DNA of 64,000 nucleotides from Flavobacterium hydrocarbonoxydans. Its GTDB lineage: Bacteria; Bacteroidota; Bacteroidia; Flavobacteriales; Flavobacteriaceae. The notes beneath the pieces are model-generated. The model ran no database searches. It saw only the letters and a program-made list of their open reading frames with translations, and had not been told where the DNA came from. Shown here one piece after another: positions 42,821-50,936 of the stretch; the first letter of the stretch is position 1; each line of letters opens with the position of its first letter. Position numbers and translations under genes: made by a program. The stretch spans positions 62,001-126,000 of the forward strand of contig NZ_WSTB01000005.1 in NCBI RefSeq assembly GCF_009789235.1, in the 5' to 3' direction.

Positions 42821-43270
42821 ATGAAAATCAATTGGGGAACCGGAATTGTCATTGCCTTTGGGCTTTTTATGACGTTTATTTTATATTTTGTTTTCGAAGT
42901 ACAATCAAATAGTAAATACGATAACGATTTGGTTGTCGAGGAATATTATAAACACGATTCGCATTTTCAGGAAGAAATGGCGCGGATACAAAACGCTCAT
43001 AATTTAAAAGAAAAACCATCAATTGTATATAATAAAGAAGGCGTTAAAATTGTTTTTCCAGCTTCTTTCGAAAGTGAAAATATAAAAGGAAATGTACAAA
43101 TGTATCGTGCCTCAAACAAAAAGTTTGATTTTGATACCCAACTAGCTTTAATAAATTCAGTTTTGGTTATTCCTCAAAAAAAGCTCATAAAAGGACAATG
43201 GGATGTTAAAATGGAATGGCAATACGAAGGGAAAAAATACCTTTCGAAAGAAGTTATTTATGTAGATTAA
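42821..43270 (+). CDS. ccoH: FixH/CcoH family protein
   Basis: A 149-residue protein with one N-terminal membrane helix (about 7-28) and a periplasmic immunoglobulin-like domain. The EEYYKHDSHFQEEMAR segment is a typical FixH signature. FixH/CcoH is required for stability of the cbb3 complex and acts with CcoI. Position after ccoG, 11 bp gap. Confidence from context and fold, since its sequence is variable among species. Confidence 0.87.
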   Translation: MKINWGTGIVIAFGLFMTFILYFVFEVQSNSKYDNDLVVEEYYKHDSHFQEEMARIQNAHNLKEKPSIVYNKEGVKIVFPASFESENIKGNVQMYRASNKKFDFDTQLALINSVLVIPQKKLIKGQWDVKMEWQYEGKKYLSKEVIYVD

Positions 43271-43316
43271 AAGCAGTTTTTAAATCCAATTAATCTGTGG
43301 TGAAAAAATAAAAAAA

Positions 43317-44018
43317 ATGTTGTATTCGGCTTTTATATTTGGACTTATTAGTAGTTTTCATTGCATCGGGATGTGCGGTCCTATTGCAATGATGCTTCCT
43401 GTTGACCGCCAGAACGAAACTAAAAAAGCAACACAAATCATAACCTATCATATAGGCCGGTTAACCGCTTATGCTACTATAGGTTTGGTTTTTGGATTAT
43501 TAGGACGTGGATTTTTTTTGGCAGGAATGCAGCAAAATATGTCTGTTTTTATCGGGGTATTCATGGTTTTGATTGTTTTAATTCCCGAAAAAACTTTCGC
43601 AAAATATAATTTTTCAAAACCAGTTTACAGATTGATTTCCAGAATCAAATCAAGTTTAGGAAGTCAGTTTAAAAATAAAACCTACCAATCCTTTTTTACT
43701 ATTGGTTTATTGAATGGTTTTTTGCCTTGCGGAATGATTTATGTTGCCTTGTTTGGAGCTATTGCCATGCAGAGTGCGAGTTTAGGCGTTTTATACATGG
43801 TTTTATTCGGTATCGGGACTTTGCCTTTGATGACCGCTGTAGTATATCTTAATTCGCTTATAAAAGTACCTTTTCGGAATAAAATTCAAAAGGTAATTCC
43901 ATACTTCGCTCTTATAATTGGCGTTTTATTTATTCTCCGGGGATTAGGTTTAGGTATTCCGTATGTATCGCCTTCCCATGTAAGTTTGTTTGTGCAAAAC
44001 AGTCCCAATTGTTATTAA
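43317..44018 (+). CDS. TauE/SafE-family (cbb3-associated) membrane protein
   Basis: A 233-residue membrane protein with six or so helices and the opening SSFHCIGMCGP, a Cys-x3-Cys motif near the N-terminus, and a second NGFLPCGMIY near the middle. This type (SafE/CcoA-like, DsbD-like) is often encoded with cbb3 oxidase genes and is suspected to move copper or another metal or a thiol. Last gene of the plus-strand run, ending 8 bp before the convergent hemN stop. Role inferred from neighbours. Confidence 0.85.
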   Translation: MLYSAFIFGLISSFHCIGMCGPIAMMLPVDRQNETKKATQIITYHIGRLTAYATIGLVFGLLGRGFFLAGMQQNMSVFIGVFMVLIVLIPEKTFAKYNFSKPVYRLISRIKSSLGSQFKNKTYQSFFTIGLLNGFLPCGMIYVALFGAIAMQSASLGVLYMVLFGIGTLPLMTAVVYLNSLIKVPFRNKIQKVIPYFALIIGVLFILRGLGLGIPYVSPSHVSLFVQNSPNCY

Positions 44019-44025
44019 AATTCAT

Positions 44026-45390
44026 TTAAACCGTCATCGAAAACAAATTAGTTTGGGGTGATTTTCTCTTTAAATGCAAATCAAATGCCATGCAAATGTT
44101 GCGTATAAAAGGTTTTCCAGCTTCGGTAATTTTCAATGTAGTACCCTCAAAAACAATCAAATTATCGTTTTCCATTTCTTTCAGACTGGCGATTACTTCT
44201 GGAATTTCTTCAAAATAATTTTCAGAATTGTTCCAGGAAGTTTCAAATTGACAAGTCAGATTCAGAATATGTTTTCGAATTATTAAATCTTCTTTAGTCA
44301 AAATATGACCTTTAGAAACGGGTAATTTCCCCCATTCTAATAACTGATAGTAATCTTCTAAATTCTTGGTGTTTTGTGCAAAACTGTACCAGCTATCGCT
44401 TATAGAAGATACGCCCAAACCAATCATCAGTTGAGTTTTGGAGGCACTGTAGCCCATAAAATTGCGATGTAAATTATGGTTTACTGAAGCTTCAAACAGC
44501 TCATCAGATTTTAAGGCAAAATGATCCATACCAATTTCGTGATACCCATTTTTAGACAATAATGTTTTACCTATTTCGTATAATTTCCTTTTTTCATCAT
44601 CTTTAGGAAGACTGCTTTCATCATAACCTCTTTGGCCATTTCCCTTGATCCACGGTACATGAGCGTAACTGTAAAAAGCCAGGCGATCTGGTTTTAGAGA
44701 ATTTGTTTTTTCGATAGTATCCACAACATCTTCAGTGGTTTGAAATGGTAAACCAAAAATAATATCGTGACCAATTGAAGTGTAGCCAATTTCTTTGGCC
44801 CAAAAAGTAACTTTGGCCACATTATGAAAAGGCTGAATTCTATGAATCGCTTTTTGCACTTTCTCGCTATAATCCTGAACGCCAAAACTCACTCGGCGAA
44901 AGCCTAAATCATACAATTTTTGAAGTTGCTCGTAGGTTGTGTTGTTCGGATGCCCTTCAAAACTAAATTCATAATTTTCAGCTTTATTAGCATAACTAAA
45001 AAGGCCATTTATGAGGTGTTCTAAGTTGTTTTTAGAGAAAAAAGTGGGTGTTCCGCCGCCCAAATGTATTTCTTTTATTAGAGGTCTTTCGGGTAATAAC
45101 TGGCAATACAGGCTCCATTCTTTCAATAATGCTTTGATGTAAAATTCTTCTACCGAATGATTTTTGGTAATGCGTTTGTTGCAGCCGCAAAAAGTGCACA
45201 TGCTTTCGCAAAAGGGTAAATGAATGTATAGACTAATTCCGCTTTCAGCATTGCTTTCTGAGAATGATTTCTGAAGTGAGGCTATCCATTTCGAAGCATC
45301 AAAATCATTTTCATCCCAATAAGGAACTGTTGGATAACTAGTATATCTTGGCCCTGGAACATTGTATTTTTGTATTAAAGAAACAGTCAT
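44026..45390 (-). CDS. hemN: Oxygen-independent coproporphyrinogen III oxidase (HemN)
   Basis: Radical-SAM enzyme that converts coproporphyrinogen III to protoporphyrinogen IX without oxygen, supplying haem for the oxidase under low oxygen. 454 residues; the N-terminal radical-SAM cysteines are CESMCTFCGC (C61, C65, C68), followed by HLGGGTPTFF and GHPNN. HemN (not HemW) is supported by its length and the N-terminal YNVPGPRYTSYPTVP. Its promoter has the palindrome shared with the cco genes, so its control may be common. Converges with the preceding operon. Confidence 0.93.
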   Translation of the reverse strand: MTVSLIQKYNVPGPRYTSYPTVPYWDENDFDASKWIASLQKSFSESNAESGISLYIHLPFCESMCTFCGCNKRITKNHSVEEFYIKALLKEWSLYCQLLPERPLIKEIHLGGGTPTFFSKNNLEHLINGLFSYANKAENYEFSFEGHPNNTTYEQLQKLYDLGFRRVSFGVQDYSEKVQKAIHRIQPFHNVAKVTFWAKEIGYTSIGHDIIFGLPFQTTEDVVDTIEKTNSLKPDRLAFYSYAHVPWIKGNGQRGYDESSLPKDDEKRKLYEIGKTLLSKNGYHEIGMDHFALKSDELFEASVNHNLHRNFMGYSASKTQLMIGLGVSSISDSWYSFAQNTKNLEDYYQLLEWGKLPVSKGHILTKEDLIIRKHILNLTCQFETSWNNSENYFEEIPEVIASLKEMENDNLIVFEGTTLKITEAGKPFIRNICMAFDLHLKRKSPQTNLFSMTV

Positions 45391-45409
45391 AAAAGTAGTT
45401 TAAGATATT

Positions 45410-45417
45410 CAAAAATA
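45410..45417 (-). promoter_or_regulatory. -7 box of the hemN promoter
   Basis: On the minus strand this reads TATTTTTG, a perfect TAnnTTTG match, 20 bp upstream of the hemN start. The upstream palindrome centre is 36.5 bp from its last base, identical to the ccoS promoter. Confidence 0.6.
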
Positions 45418-45438
45418 GACTGTTTAAAGCATGATCTA

Positions 45439-45454
45439 AATGATATTTATCATA
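45439..45454 (-). promoter_or_regulatory. Predicted Crp/Fnr-type binding site upstream of hemN
   Basis: ATGATATTTATCAT (45440-45453) has the TGAT-ATTT-ATCA core centred at 45446.5. It is the third copy in the window of the same palindrome, and like the other two it precedes a gene for cbb3 or haem metabolism. Confidence 0.68.
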
Positions 45455-45460
45455 TAAATC

Positions 45461-45498
45461 CAAAAAAAAAGAGACCCAATAATGAGCCTCTTTTTTTG
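45461..45498. terminator. Terminator-like A/T hairpin after the gene at 45515
   Basis: A run of A followed by GAG (to 45473) pairs with CTC followed by a T-run (from 45488); the inner part of the stem is weak. It lies between the gene at 45515-45985 and the hemN promoter region, both minus strand. Confidence 0.55.
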
Positions 45499-45514
45499 AA
45501 TTAAATAACTAACA

Positions 45515-45985
45515 CTAAATAGAATCCTGAATGATTTTGAGCCACTTTTTGGCAAATTGATGATCCTGATAAACACTAATTTGTTTAATACGATCATCAT
45601 CAAAATCATAAAACGGCACTATATTTTTTCTTTGGGTTTCTCTATCCAGAAACTCAAAATCAATTTTTATAATCGTATCTGAATTTCCGTCAAATGTCAA
45701 ACTCAGTTTGCAGGAACTTACGGTTTTCAAATCTACAAACGTAGCTTCTTGTTGGTTTGGATTGAAATTCATCAAAATAAACTTTCTGTTTTTTTGATCA
45801 ATAGTCAGTACTTTTTTGTTGATCGATTCGGTTTGATCAAAATGAAAATGATTTAAAGGGTTGAATCTATTTTTTATATTTTGAATTTTGGCTTTATTAA
45901 CAGCATTTGTTCGTGCAGAAAAATACAAGGGAACGGCTACGATGAGTGCAATCACCAGTCCTATAATAGTTACAGATGTATCCAT
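45515..45985 (-). CDS. Small membrane-anchored protein, unknown function
   Basis: A 156-residue protein with one N-terminal hydrophobic helix (about 4-21) and a soluble, mixed beta and helix tail with charged residues (QNIKNRFNPLNHFHFDQ, IDFEFLD). Start ATG 45985 is preferred to the upstream ATG at 46033, because the first 16 codons of the longer frame have no homology character. Upstream of the hemN promoter region, same strand. I do not recognise a family. Confidence 0.7.
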   Translation of the reverse strand: MDTSVTIIGLVIALIVAVPLYFSARTNAVNKAKIQNIKNRFNPLNHFHFDQTESINKKVLTIDQKNRKFILMNFNPNQQEATFVDLKTVSSCKLSLTFDGNSDTIIKIDFEFLDRETQRKNIVPFYDFDDDRIKQISVYQDHQFAKKWLKIIQDSI

Positions 45986-46091
45986 ATTGTTATAATTAAA
46001 TGAAATGAAATGAAATAATAAACAGTTTACCAATTTGCAAACGGTTTTAGATTTGAAGAAGATATTCTTCGGCTTAATTTCAGTTATTTAA

Positions 46092-46439
46092 TTACCAGAA
46101 AAAATGAAAAGGGTAGAGTAGTATAGATACTTTTTTACTCTGATTAAAGCATTGATTGACAAAGTTATTAGCAGATTTTACTGCTTGAAAATGAGGGAGT
46201 TCAGTTAATAACGAATCAAACCATTTTACGATTGCAAAATGAGTCGTTTTTTGTGTAGCTGCGAAATGATAAGTAGCTTCGGGCTGTATAAAAGCCAGAG
46301 CATCGTTTTGATCTGTTGAAAAGGAATTCTCTGTTTTTTGCTCGTCATTTTTTTCAATAGTTACCTGATCTGCCTGAAAAGCAAACAAGGTTACAATTAA
46401 TAAGGTGACCAAAAAAAGGGTTTTACGAATCCAGTTCAT
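46092..46439 (-). CDS. Small secreted or membrane-anchored protein, unknown
   Basis: A 115-residue protein with an N-terminal hydrophobic signal or anchor (about 4-24) and a soluble tail of mixed helix and strand ending in aromatic residues (LLYPFHFFW). No motif is visible. It lies 67 bp downstream of the DoxX gene, same strand, and is followed by the previous gene. Function unknown. Possible translational start ATG at 46439. Confidence 0.6.
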   Translation of the reverse strand: MNWIRKTLFLVTLLIVTLFAFQADQVTIEKNDEQKTENSFSTDQNDALAFIQPEATYHFAATQKTTHFAIVKWFDSLLTELPHFQAVKSANNFVNQCFNQSKKVSILLYPFHFFW

Positions 46440-46506
46440 ACGGCGAATTTAATTCATAAAACAGAATTATCTAAACTTATGATGCTAAATATGTCTTAAA
46501 ATAAAA

Positions 46507-46929
46507 CTATTGCTGCATTTTGAAGTAGTAATCAGCAGAATGTTTTCCGCTTCCGTAAAATAAGAAAAACACACATAATAAAAGCACTACTACGGCTAAA
46601 ATTAAACTTTCGGAATGCATTTGTCCCATAAAATTAACGAGAACAGCACCAAAAAGAATGGGTAACTGAGCCGCAATTGCCCAACGTGTTAATAATCCGA
46701 AAACAATCATGATTCCTCCAATCATGTGGGCTGGAGCGATATAATGCAAAAGAAACATTCCGCCGCCAAATTGGTCTATTGGAGAAATTAAATCATGTAG
46801 GTACTGAATATTGGTTACAAAAGAAATACCTTTCATAAACAAAAAAACACCCAATACAATACGTACTAAATCAACAGGTAAATAAGTGTGCGAATTTGCC
46901 CATTTATTCAAGCTTTTTACATTTTCCAT
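46507..46929 (-). CDS. DoxX family membrane protein
   Basis: A 140-residue DoxX/DoxD-like protein with four membrane helices. VDLVRIVLGVFLFMKGISF and the HMIGGIMIVFGLLTRW segment are typical of the DoxX family, whose better known members are subunits of a thiosulfate-quinone reductase or redox partners. Its function in Bacteroidota is not established. The gene starts about 120 bp downstream of the stop of the acyl-CoA carboxylase gene (47051), on the same strand, and is unrelated in function to it. ATG at 46929. Confidence 0.87.
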   Translation of the reverse strand: MENVKSLNKWANSHTYLPVDLVRIVLGVFLFMKGISFVTNIQYLHDLISPIDQFGGGMFLLHYIAPAHMIGGIMIVFGLLTRWAIAAQLPILFGAVLVNFMGQMHSESLILAVVVLLLCVFFLFYGSGKHSADYYFKMQQ

Positions 46930-47050
46930 GGCACTACGTGATTAAAAGTTAGATACTAAGTTACTAATTTTTAATGGAATATGTATTTTTAAGTGTCTGA
47001 AAATAAGTTTTTTACTTTTTATTTAACGTATTTTAAGAATTTATTAAATG

Positions 47051-48679
47051 CTAAACCTGAATTACACCTAAATTAAATGGTTTTGTGATAGGAGCGTGGT
47101 TCGCAGCTTCAATCCCCATAGAAATCCAGGTTCTGGTGTCCAGAGGGTCAATAATAGCATCTGTCCACAATCTTGAAGCAGCATAATAAGGTGAAGTCTG
47201 CTCGTCATAACGGGCTTTTATTTTAGAAAATAATTCAGCTTCGGTAGCTTCGTCAACGATTTCTCCTTTTGCTTTAAGCGAAGAAGCTTCAATTTGTGCC
47301 AAAACTTTTGCAGCCTGAGTGCCGCCCATAACGGCAAGTTCTGCACTTGGCCACGCAAAAATCAATCTTGGGTCAAAAGCTTTTCCACACATGGCGTAAT
47401 TTCCGGCACCATAGGAGTTACCTACGATTACAGTAAATTTTGGCACAACCGAATTACTTACGGCATTTACCATTTTGGCACCATCTTTAATGATTCCGCC
47501 ATGCTCAGATTTTGAACCAACCATGAAACCAGTTACGTCCTGTAAAAACACTAAAGGGATTTTTTTCTGGTTACAATTCGCAATAAAACGAGTGGCTTTA
47601 TCAGCAGAATCAGAGTAAATCACACCACCAAACTGCATTTCGCCTTTTTTGGTTTTGACTACTTTTCGTTGATTGGCTACAATTCCAACAGCCCAACCGT
47701 CAATTCGGGCGTAACCCGTTATAATGGTTTGTCCGTAACCATCTTTATAAGCTTCAAACTCCGAATTATCAACCAAGCGATTGATGATTTCCATCATATC
47801 GTATTGTTCGTTTCTCGCTTTTGGCAGTATTCCGTAGATAGCTGCCGGTTCTAATTTAGGTTTTTCAGCTTTGATTCGGCTATAGCCAGCTTTATCAAAA
47901 TCGCCTATTTTGTCAACAATATTTTTTATTTTGTCAAGCGCATCCGCATCGTCTTTGGCTTTATAATCGGTAACTCCAGAGATTTCGCAATGCGTTGTAG
48001 CTCCTCCTAAGGTTTCATTATCAATGCTTTCGCCTATAGCGGCTTTAACCAAATAACTTCCGGCAAGGAAAATACTTCCTGTTTTATCAACAATCAAAGC
48101 TTCATCGCTCATGATGGGCAAATAAGCTCCACCTGCCACACAACTGCCCATTACGGCTGCAATTTGAGTAATTCCCATACTGCTCATTTGGGCATTATTT
48201 CTGAAGATACGTCCAAAATGTTCTTTGTCAGGGAAAATTTCGTCTTGCAAAGGCAAATAAACACCCGCGCTATCTACCAAATAAATAATGGGTAATCTGT
48301 TTTCGATGGCAATTTCCTGTGCTCTTAAATTCTTTTTTCCTGTAATAGGGAACCAGGCTCCCGCTTTTACAGTCGCATCATTGGCAACAACAATACATTG
48401 TTTACCTTTTATATAGCCTATTTTGATCACGACTCCGCCTGATGGGCAGCCACCATGTTCGGCGTACATTCCTTCTCCAACAAAACCTCCAATTTCTATA
48501 CTTTTTGCATTTTCATCCAATAAATAATCAATACGTTCACGAGCAGTCATTTTGCCTTCGGCATGTAATTTTTGAATACGTTTTTCACCACCGCCCAGTT
48601 TTACTTTGGCAAATTTTTGTTTTAATTCAGAAAGTAGTAATTTATTGTGATCTTCGTTTTTATTGAAGTTTAAATCCAT
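47051..48679 (-). CDS. Acyl-CoA carboxylase carboxyltransferase (beta) subunit
   Basis: Biotin-dependent carboxyltransferase of 542 residues. N-terminal part KLHAEGKMTARERIDYLLD and GGFVGEGMYAEHGGCPSGG; two crotonase-like domains with VVANDATVKAGAW, VDSAGVYLPLQDE, GSCVAGGAYLP in the first, and FMVGSKSEHGGIIKDGAKM and FAWPSAELAVMGG in the second. The shape fits methylcrotonyl-CoA carboxylase beta or propionyl-CoA carboxylase beta; the nearest match by eye is MCC-type. The biotin-carrying alpha subunit is not adjacent, so the partner is elsewhere. Single gene upstream of DoxX. Confidence 0.9.
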   Translation of the reverse strand: MDLNFNKNEDHNKLLLSELKQKFAKVKLGGGEKRIQKLHAEGKMTARERIDYLLDENAKSIEIGGFVGEGMYAEHGGCPSGGVVIKIGYIKGKQCIVVANDATVKAGAWFPITGKKNLRAQEIAIENRLPIIYLVDSAGVYLPLQDEIFPDKEHFGRIFRNNAQMSSMGITQIAAVMGSCVAGGAYLPIMSDEALIVDKTGSIFLAGSYLVKAAIGESIDNETLGGATTHCEISGVTDYKAKDDADALDKIKNIVDKIGDFDKAGYSRIKAEKPKLEPAAIYGILPKARNEQYDMMEIINRLVDNSEFEAYKDGYGQTIITGYARIDGWAVGIVANQRKVVKTKKGEMQFGGVIYSDSADKATRFIANCNQKKIPLVFLQDVTGFMVGSKSEHGGIIKDGAKMVNAVSNSVVPKFTVIVGNSYGAGNYAMCGKAFDPRLIFAWPSAELAVMGGTQAAKVLAQIEASSLKAKGEIVDEATEAELFSKIKARYDEQTSPYYAASRLWTDAIIDPLDTRTWISMGIEAANHAPITKPFNLGVIQV

Positions 48680-48874
48680 AAGATATTGATGTTTTTACAA
48701 AATAGTGTTCGCTAATTTACAAAATCAATTGAAACCCACATAATAAAATATTTTCTTCGCTATGAAATAAAAACAGGGGTTTGTATTTTGGTTTTGAATG
48801 TTTTTTGAAGGAAGAGATACTTGTACTTTTTTTTGCGTTTCCATAAAAGTTTGTGTTGTGTTTCAAAATCATGA

Positions 48875-49006
48875 ATTGCCTCCAGCTTTAGCTGGAGGTT
48901 TTTTAATGGATTAGTAGTTGGCTTTAGCCAAAAAGAACTACAATTTTGGCTAAAGCCTTTTTTACTATTACAATTTAGTTCCTCCAGCTAAAGCAGGAGG
49001 CAATTT
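48875..49006. repeat. REP/MITE-like inverted-repeat element
   Basis: A compact element of about 132 bp. Outer arms 48875-48898 and 48981-49005 are inverted copies of a sequence containing GCCTCCAGCTTTAGCTGGAGG (one mismatch), each itself folding as an 8-bp or imperfect hairpin around TTTA or TAAA. Between them a perfect 14-bp hairpin (48920-48933 with 48944-48957) with words GGCTTTAGCC. Three hairpins in nested symmetry resemble bacterial REP/BIME elements. No transposase is near. Confidence 0.7.
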
Positions 49007-49065
49007 AGTTTACTACAATTTGGCAATATGCAGATAAACTTATGTTAAGTTAAAAAAGCTTGTAA

Positions 49066-49317
49066 ATTCGTTAACGAGCTTCGTAAGTTCGTTAGTAAGC
49101 GTGGTAAAGTCGTTGGCGAGCGCCGTAAGTTTGTTGGTTACCTTCGTAACTTCGTTAGTAAGCGTCGTAACTTCGTTGACTAGAGTCGTAAAGTTGTTGG
49201 CGAGCGTCGTAAGTTTGTTGATAAGCACGTTAAGTTCGTTAACGAGCATGGCAAAGTTGTTACTAAGCATCGGAAGTTTGTGAACAGCCTTTGTAAACTT
49301 GTGAATGAGCGTAGTAA
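49066..49317. repeat. Tandem array A: twelve 21-bp units
   Basis: Twelve consecutive units of exactly 21 bp, of the general form GTTCGTTAACGAGC-TTC-GTAA, with base differences in each unit. On the minus strand the units can be read in one frame as a seven-residue repeat with hydrophobic residues at the first and fourth positions (e.g. V-T-T-L-T-N-E), a coiled-coil pattern. No ATG for such a frame is visible. No spacer is present, so it is not CRISPR. Confidence 0.85.
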
Positions 49318-49333
49318 CTGAAAAACTCGTCTG

Positions 49334-49497
49334 GACGCCAAATTTGACGTACTTGACGTCAAATTTGACGTCTCTGATGTCAAACTTGACGTCCTCGATG
49401 TCAAACTTGACGTCCTTGATGTCAAATTTGACGTTCCTGATGTCAAATTTGACGTGGCGGACGCCAAATTTGACGTGGCTGACGTCAAATTTGGGGC
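49334..49497. repeat. Tandem array B: 21-bp units each holding an 18-bp palindrome
   Basis: Seven full and one partial unit of 21 bp. The core GACGTCAAATTTGACGTC is a perfect 18-bp palindrome, with variants GATGTC and AAACTT. Three bases between palindromes vary freely (CTT, TCT, CTC, CTT, CCT, GCG, GCT). On the minus strand the array reads as D-V-K-F-D-V/I-x repeats. It begins 16 bp after array A and has the same period but a different consensus. Confidence 0.85.
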
Positions 49498-49618
49498 AAT
49501 GCAAGAATATTGGAACGTTACAGAGGTTGGACAAGATTTTATGTAAACTCAAAATGAGTTTTAGAGAAAGTAACCGCGTTTTTTTAAATGATACAATTGG
49601 TATTTGGATTGTAAGCAA

Positions 49619-49648
49619 AAAAAAACAGAAGCGAACTTCTGTTTTTAT
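49619..49648. terminator. Terminator after lpxD
   Basis: AAAAACAGAAG (49621-49631) pairs perfectly with CTTCTGTTTTT (49636-49646) with a CGAA loop. It lies 24 bp after the lpxD stop, on the minus strand. Confidence 0.85.
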
Positions 49649-49669
49649 ATTTTATAGATAATGATAAAT

Positions 49670-50668
49670 TTATTTTTTAGAATCGCAAACCATTCTTTTT
49701 AGTATAGCCCATTGTTTCAAAGCATCACGAGCTTCAACAGCTGGATATCCTAACATGGTTTTTCCGGCTCCAACATCTCCGGTTACACCAGAACCAGCAC
49801 CTACAATGGCGCCATCACCAATAGTTGTATGATCTTTTATTGAAGCGCTTCCGCCAATGATAACACCATTTCCTAACGTGACAGAACCTGCTAAACCGCT
49901 ATTTCCTGCCATGATACAAAATTTTCCAAGTTTACTGTTATGACCTATCTGAACCAGATTATCAATTTTACAGCCATCACCTAAAACAGTAGAACTGAAT
50001 TTTCCGCGATCTACACAAGTGTTGGCACCAATTTCAACACCATTTCCGATGATTACATTTCCAATTTGCGGAATTTTTACCAATCCTTTTTCTTTGCAAG
50101 GACGAAATCCAAAACCATCAGCACCAATAGTTGCATTGGGGTGAATGATACAATCATTCCCAATATGACAACGCTCACGAATAACAGTTCCGGACCAGAT
50201 AACCGTGTTTTTTCCAATAGTAGATTCGTCCAGAATAGTTACATTCGGGTAGATCGTGGTGTTTGCACCAATGGTTACGTTTGGTCCAACATAACAACCT
50301 GCACCAATGCGGGCACCTTCGCCAATAATGGCAGTTTCGTCGATAGTGGCAGTTTTATGAATGCTGGAATGAAAAACAGGTGTAGGTGGAGCAAAAAGTG
50401 TTAAAATTTGAGACATGGCCAAATCGGCATTTTTAACTTTAATAAAGGCACGATTTTCTCCTGGTTCTATAGAAATATCCTCATTAACAACTGCAACTGA
50501 GGCTTTTGAGGCTGACCAGAATTTCTCGTATTTTTTATTTCCGATAAAAGAAATTTCAGAAGTTGTCGCTTTATCCAGTTGTTCTGTAGCTGTAATTTGG
50601 TACGAAGTAGAACCGAAAATCTCGCCTTTTATTACTTCGTTAATTTCTTGAATTGAATAGGATTTCAT
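49670..50668 (-). CDS. lpxD: UDP-3-O-acylglucosamine N-acyltransferase (LpxD)
   Basis: Transfers the second acyl chain in lipid A biosynthesis. 332 residues: N-terminal uridine-binding domain, long left-handed beta-helix from about residue 105 to 290, a C-terminal helix. The catalytic His is in NLVQIGHNSKLGK. Length and the GADGFGF motif support LpxD rather than LpxA. It is not next to lpxA, lpxC or fabZ, so it may be a second LpxD-like copy or a genome with scattered lipid A genes. A terminator follows and a 268-bp gap separates it from msrB. Confidence 0.9.
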   Translation of the reverse strand: MKSYSIQEINEVIKGEIFGSTSYQITATEQLDKATTSEISFIGNKKYEKFWSASKASVAVVNEDISIEPGENRAFIKVKNADLAMSQILTLFAPPTPVFHSSIHKTATIDETAIIGEGARIGAGCYVGPNVTIGANTTIYPNVTILDESTIGKNTVIWSGTVIRERCHIGNDCIIHPNATIGADGFGFRPCKEKGLVKIPQIGNVIIGNGVEIGANTCVDRGKFSSTVLGDGCKIDNLVQIGHNSKLGKFCIMAGNSGLAGSVTLGNGVIIGGSASIKDHTTIGDGAIVGAGSGVTGDVGAGKTMLGYPAVEARDALKQWAILKRMVCDSKK

Positions 50669-50863
50669 TAAATTTTAAAATTAATTTTAGGTATATTTTT
50701 TGCCAAATAAAATCAATTAGTTTTGAATTACCTAATATTATTTTTTAGTTTTTTAAGGAGTGTTTAGAATAATAGTTTAAATATTACAATTTTAACATTA
50801 ATTATACTAATTTCTTGTGGTATTTATGATTTTTGTTAAAAGTAAATCTTTGATTTGCATAAA

Positions 50864-50901
50864 AAAAGTGATTACCATTTTAATGAATGGCAATCACTTT
50901 T
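50864..50901. terminator. Terminator after msrB
   Basis: AAAAGTGATTACCATT (50864-50879) pairs with AATGGCAATCACTTTT (50886-50901), one mismatch, with T-rich ends. It lies 36 bp after the msrB stop (minus strand). Confidence 0.8.
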
Positions 50902-50936
50902 ATATGTTAAAAATGTAATTTTTAATAGATTACGTT

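Larger units (their letters stand above)
49040..49618 (-). other. Open frame spanning both 21-bp arrays; coding status doubtful
   Basis: An open minus-strand frame of 192 codons crosses both arrays, but it begins at TTG, has no RBS and starts inside the lpxD terminator region. In this frame array B gives VKFDIRD-type repeats with alternating hydrophobic residues, and array A gives TLTNEVT-type heptads with hydrophobic positions a and d. Other frames are open too because the period is 21 bp. I treat it as possible but unproven. Confidence 0.25.

Noticed and set aside
49066-49497. CRISPR array candidate from regular direct repeats
   Set aside because: Units are contiguous with no unique spacers of 25-40 bp, repeats vary in sequence, and no cas gene is nearby. 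It is a tandem repeat.
49305-49661. Plus-strand open frame across array B
   Set aside because: Open frames in several phases arise because the unit is 21 bp without stop codons. Start context and flanking sequence do not look coding.
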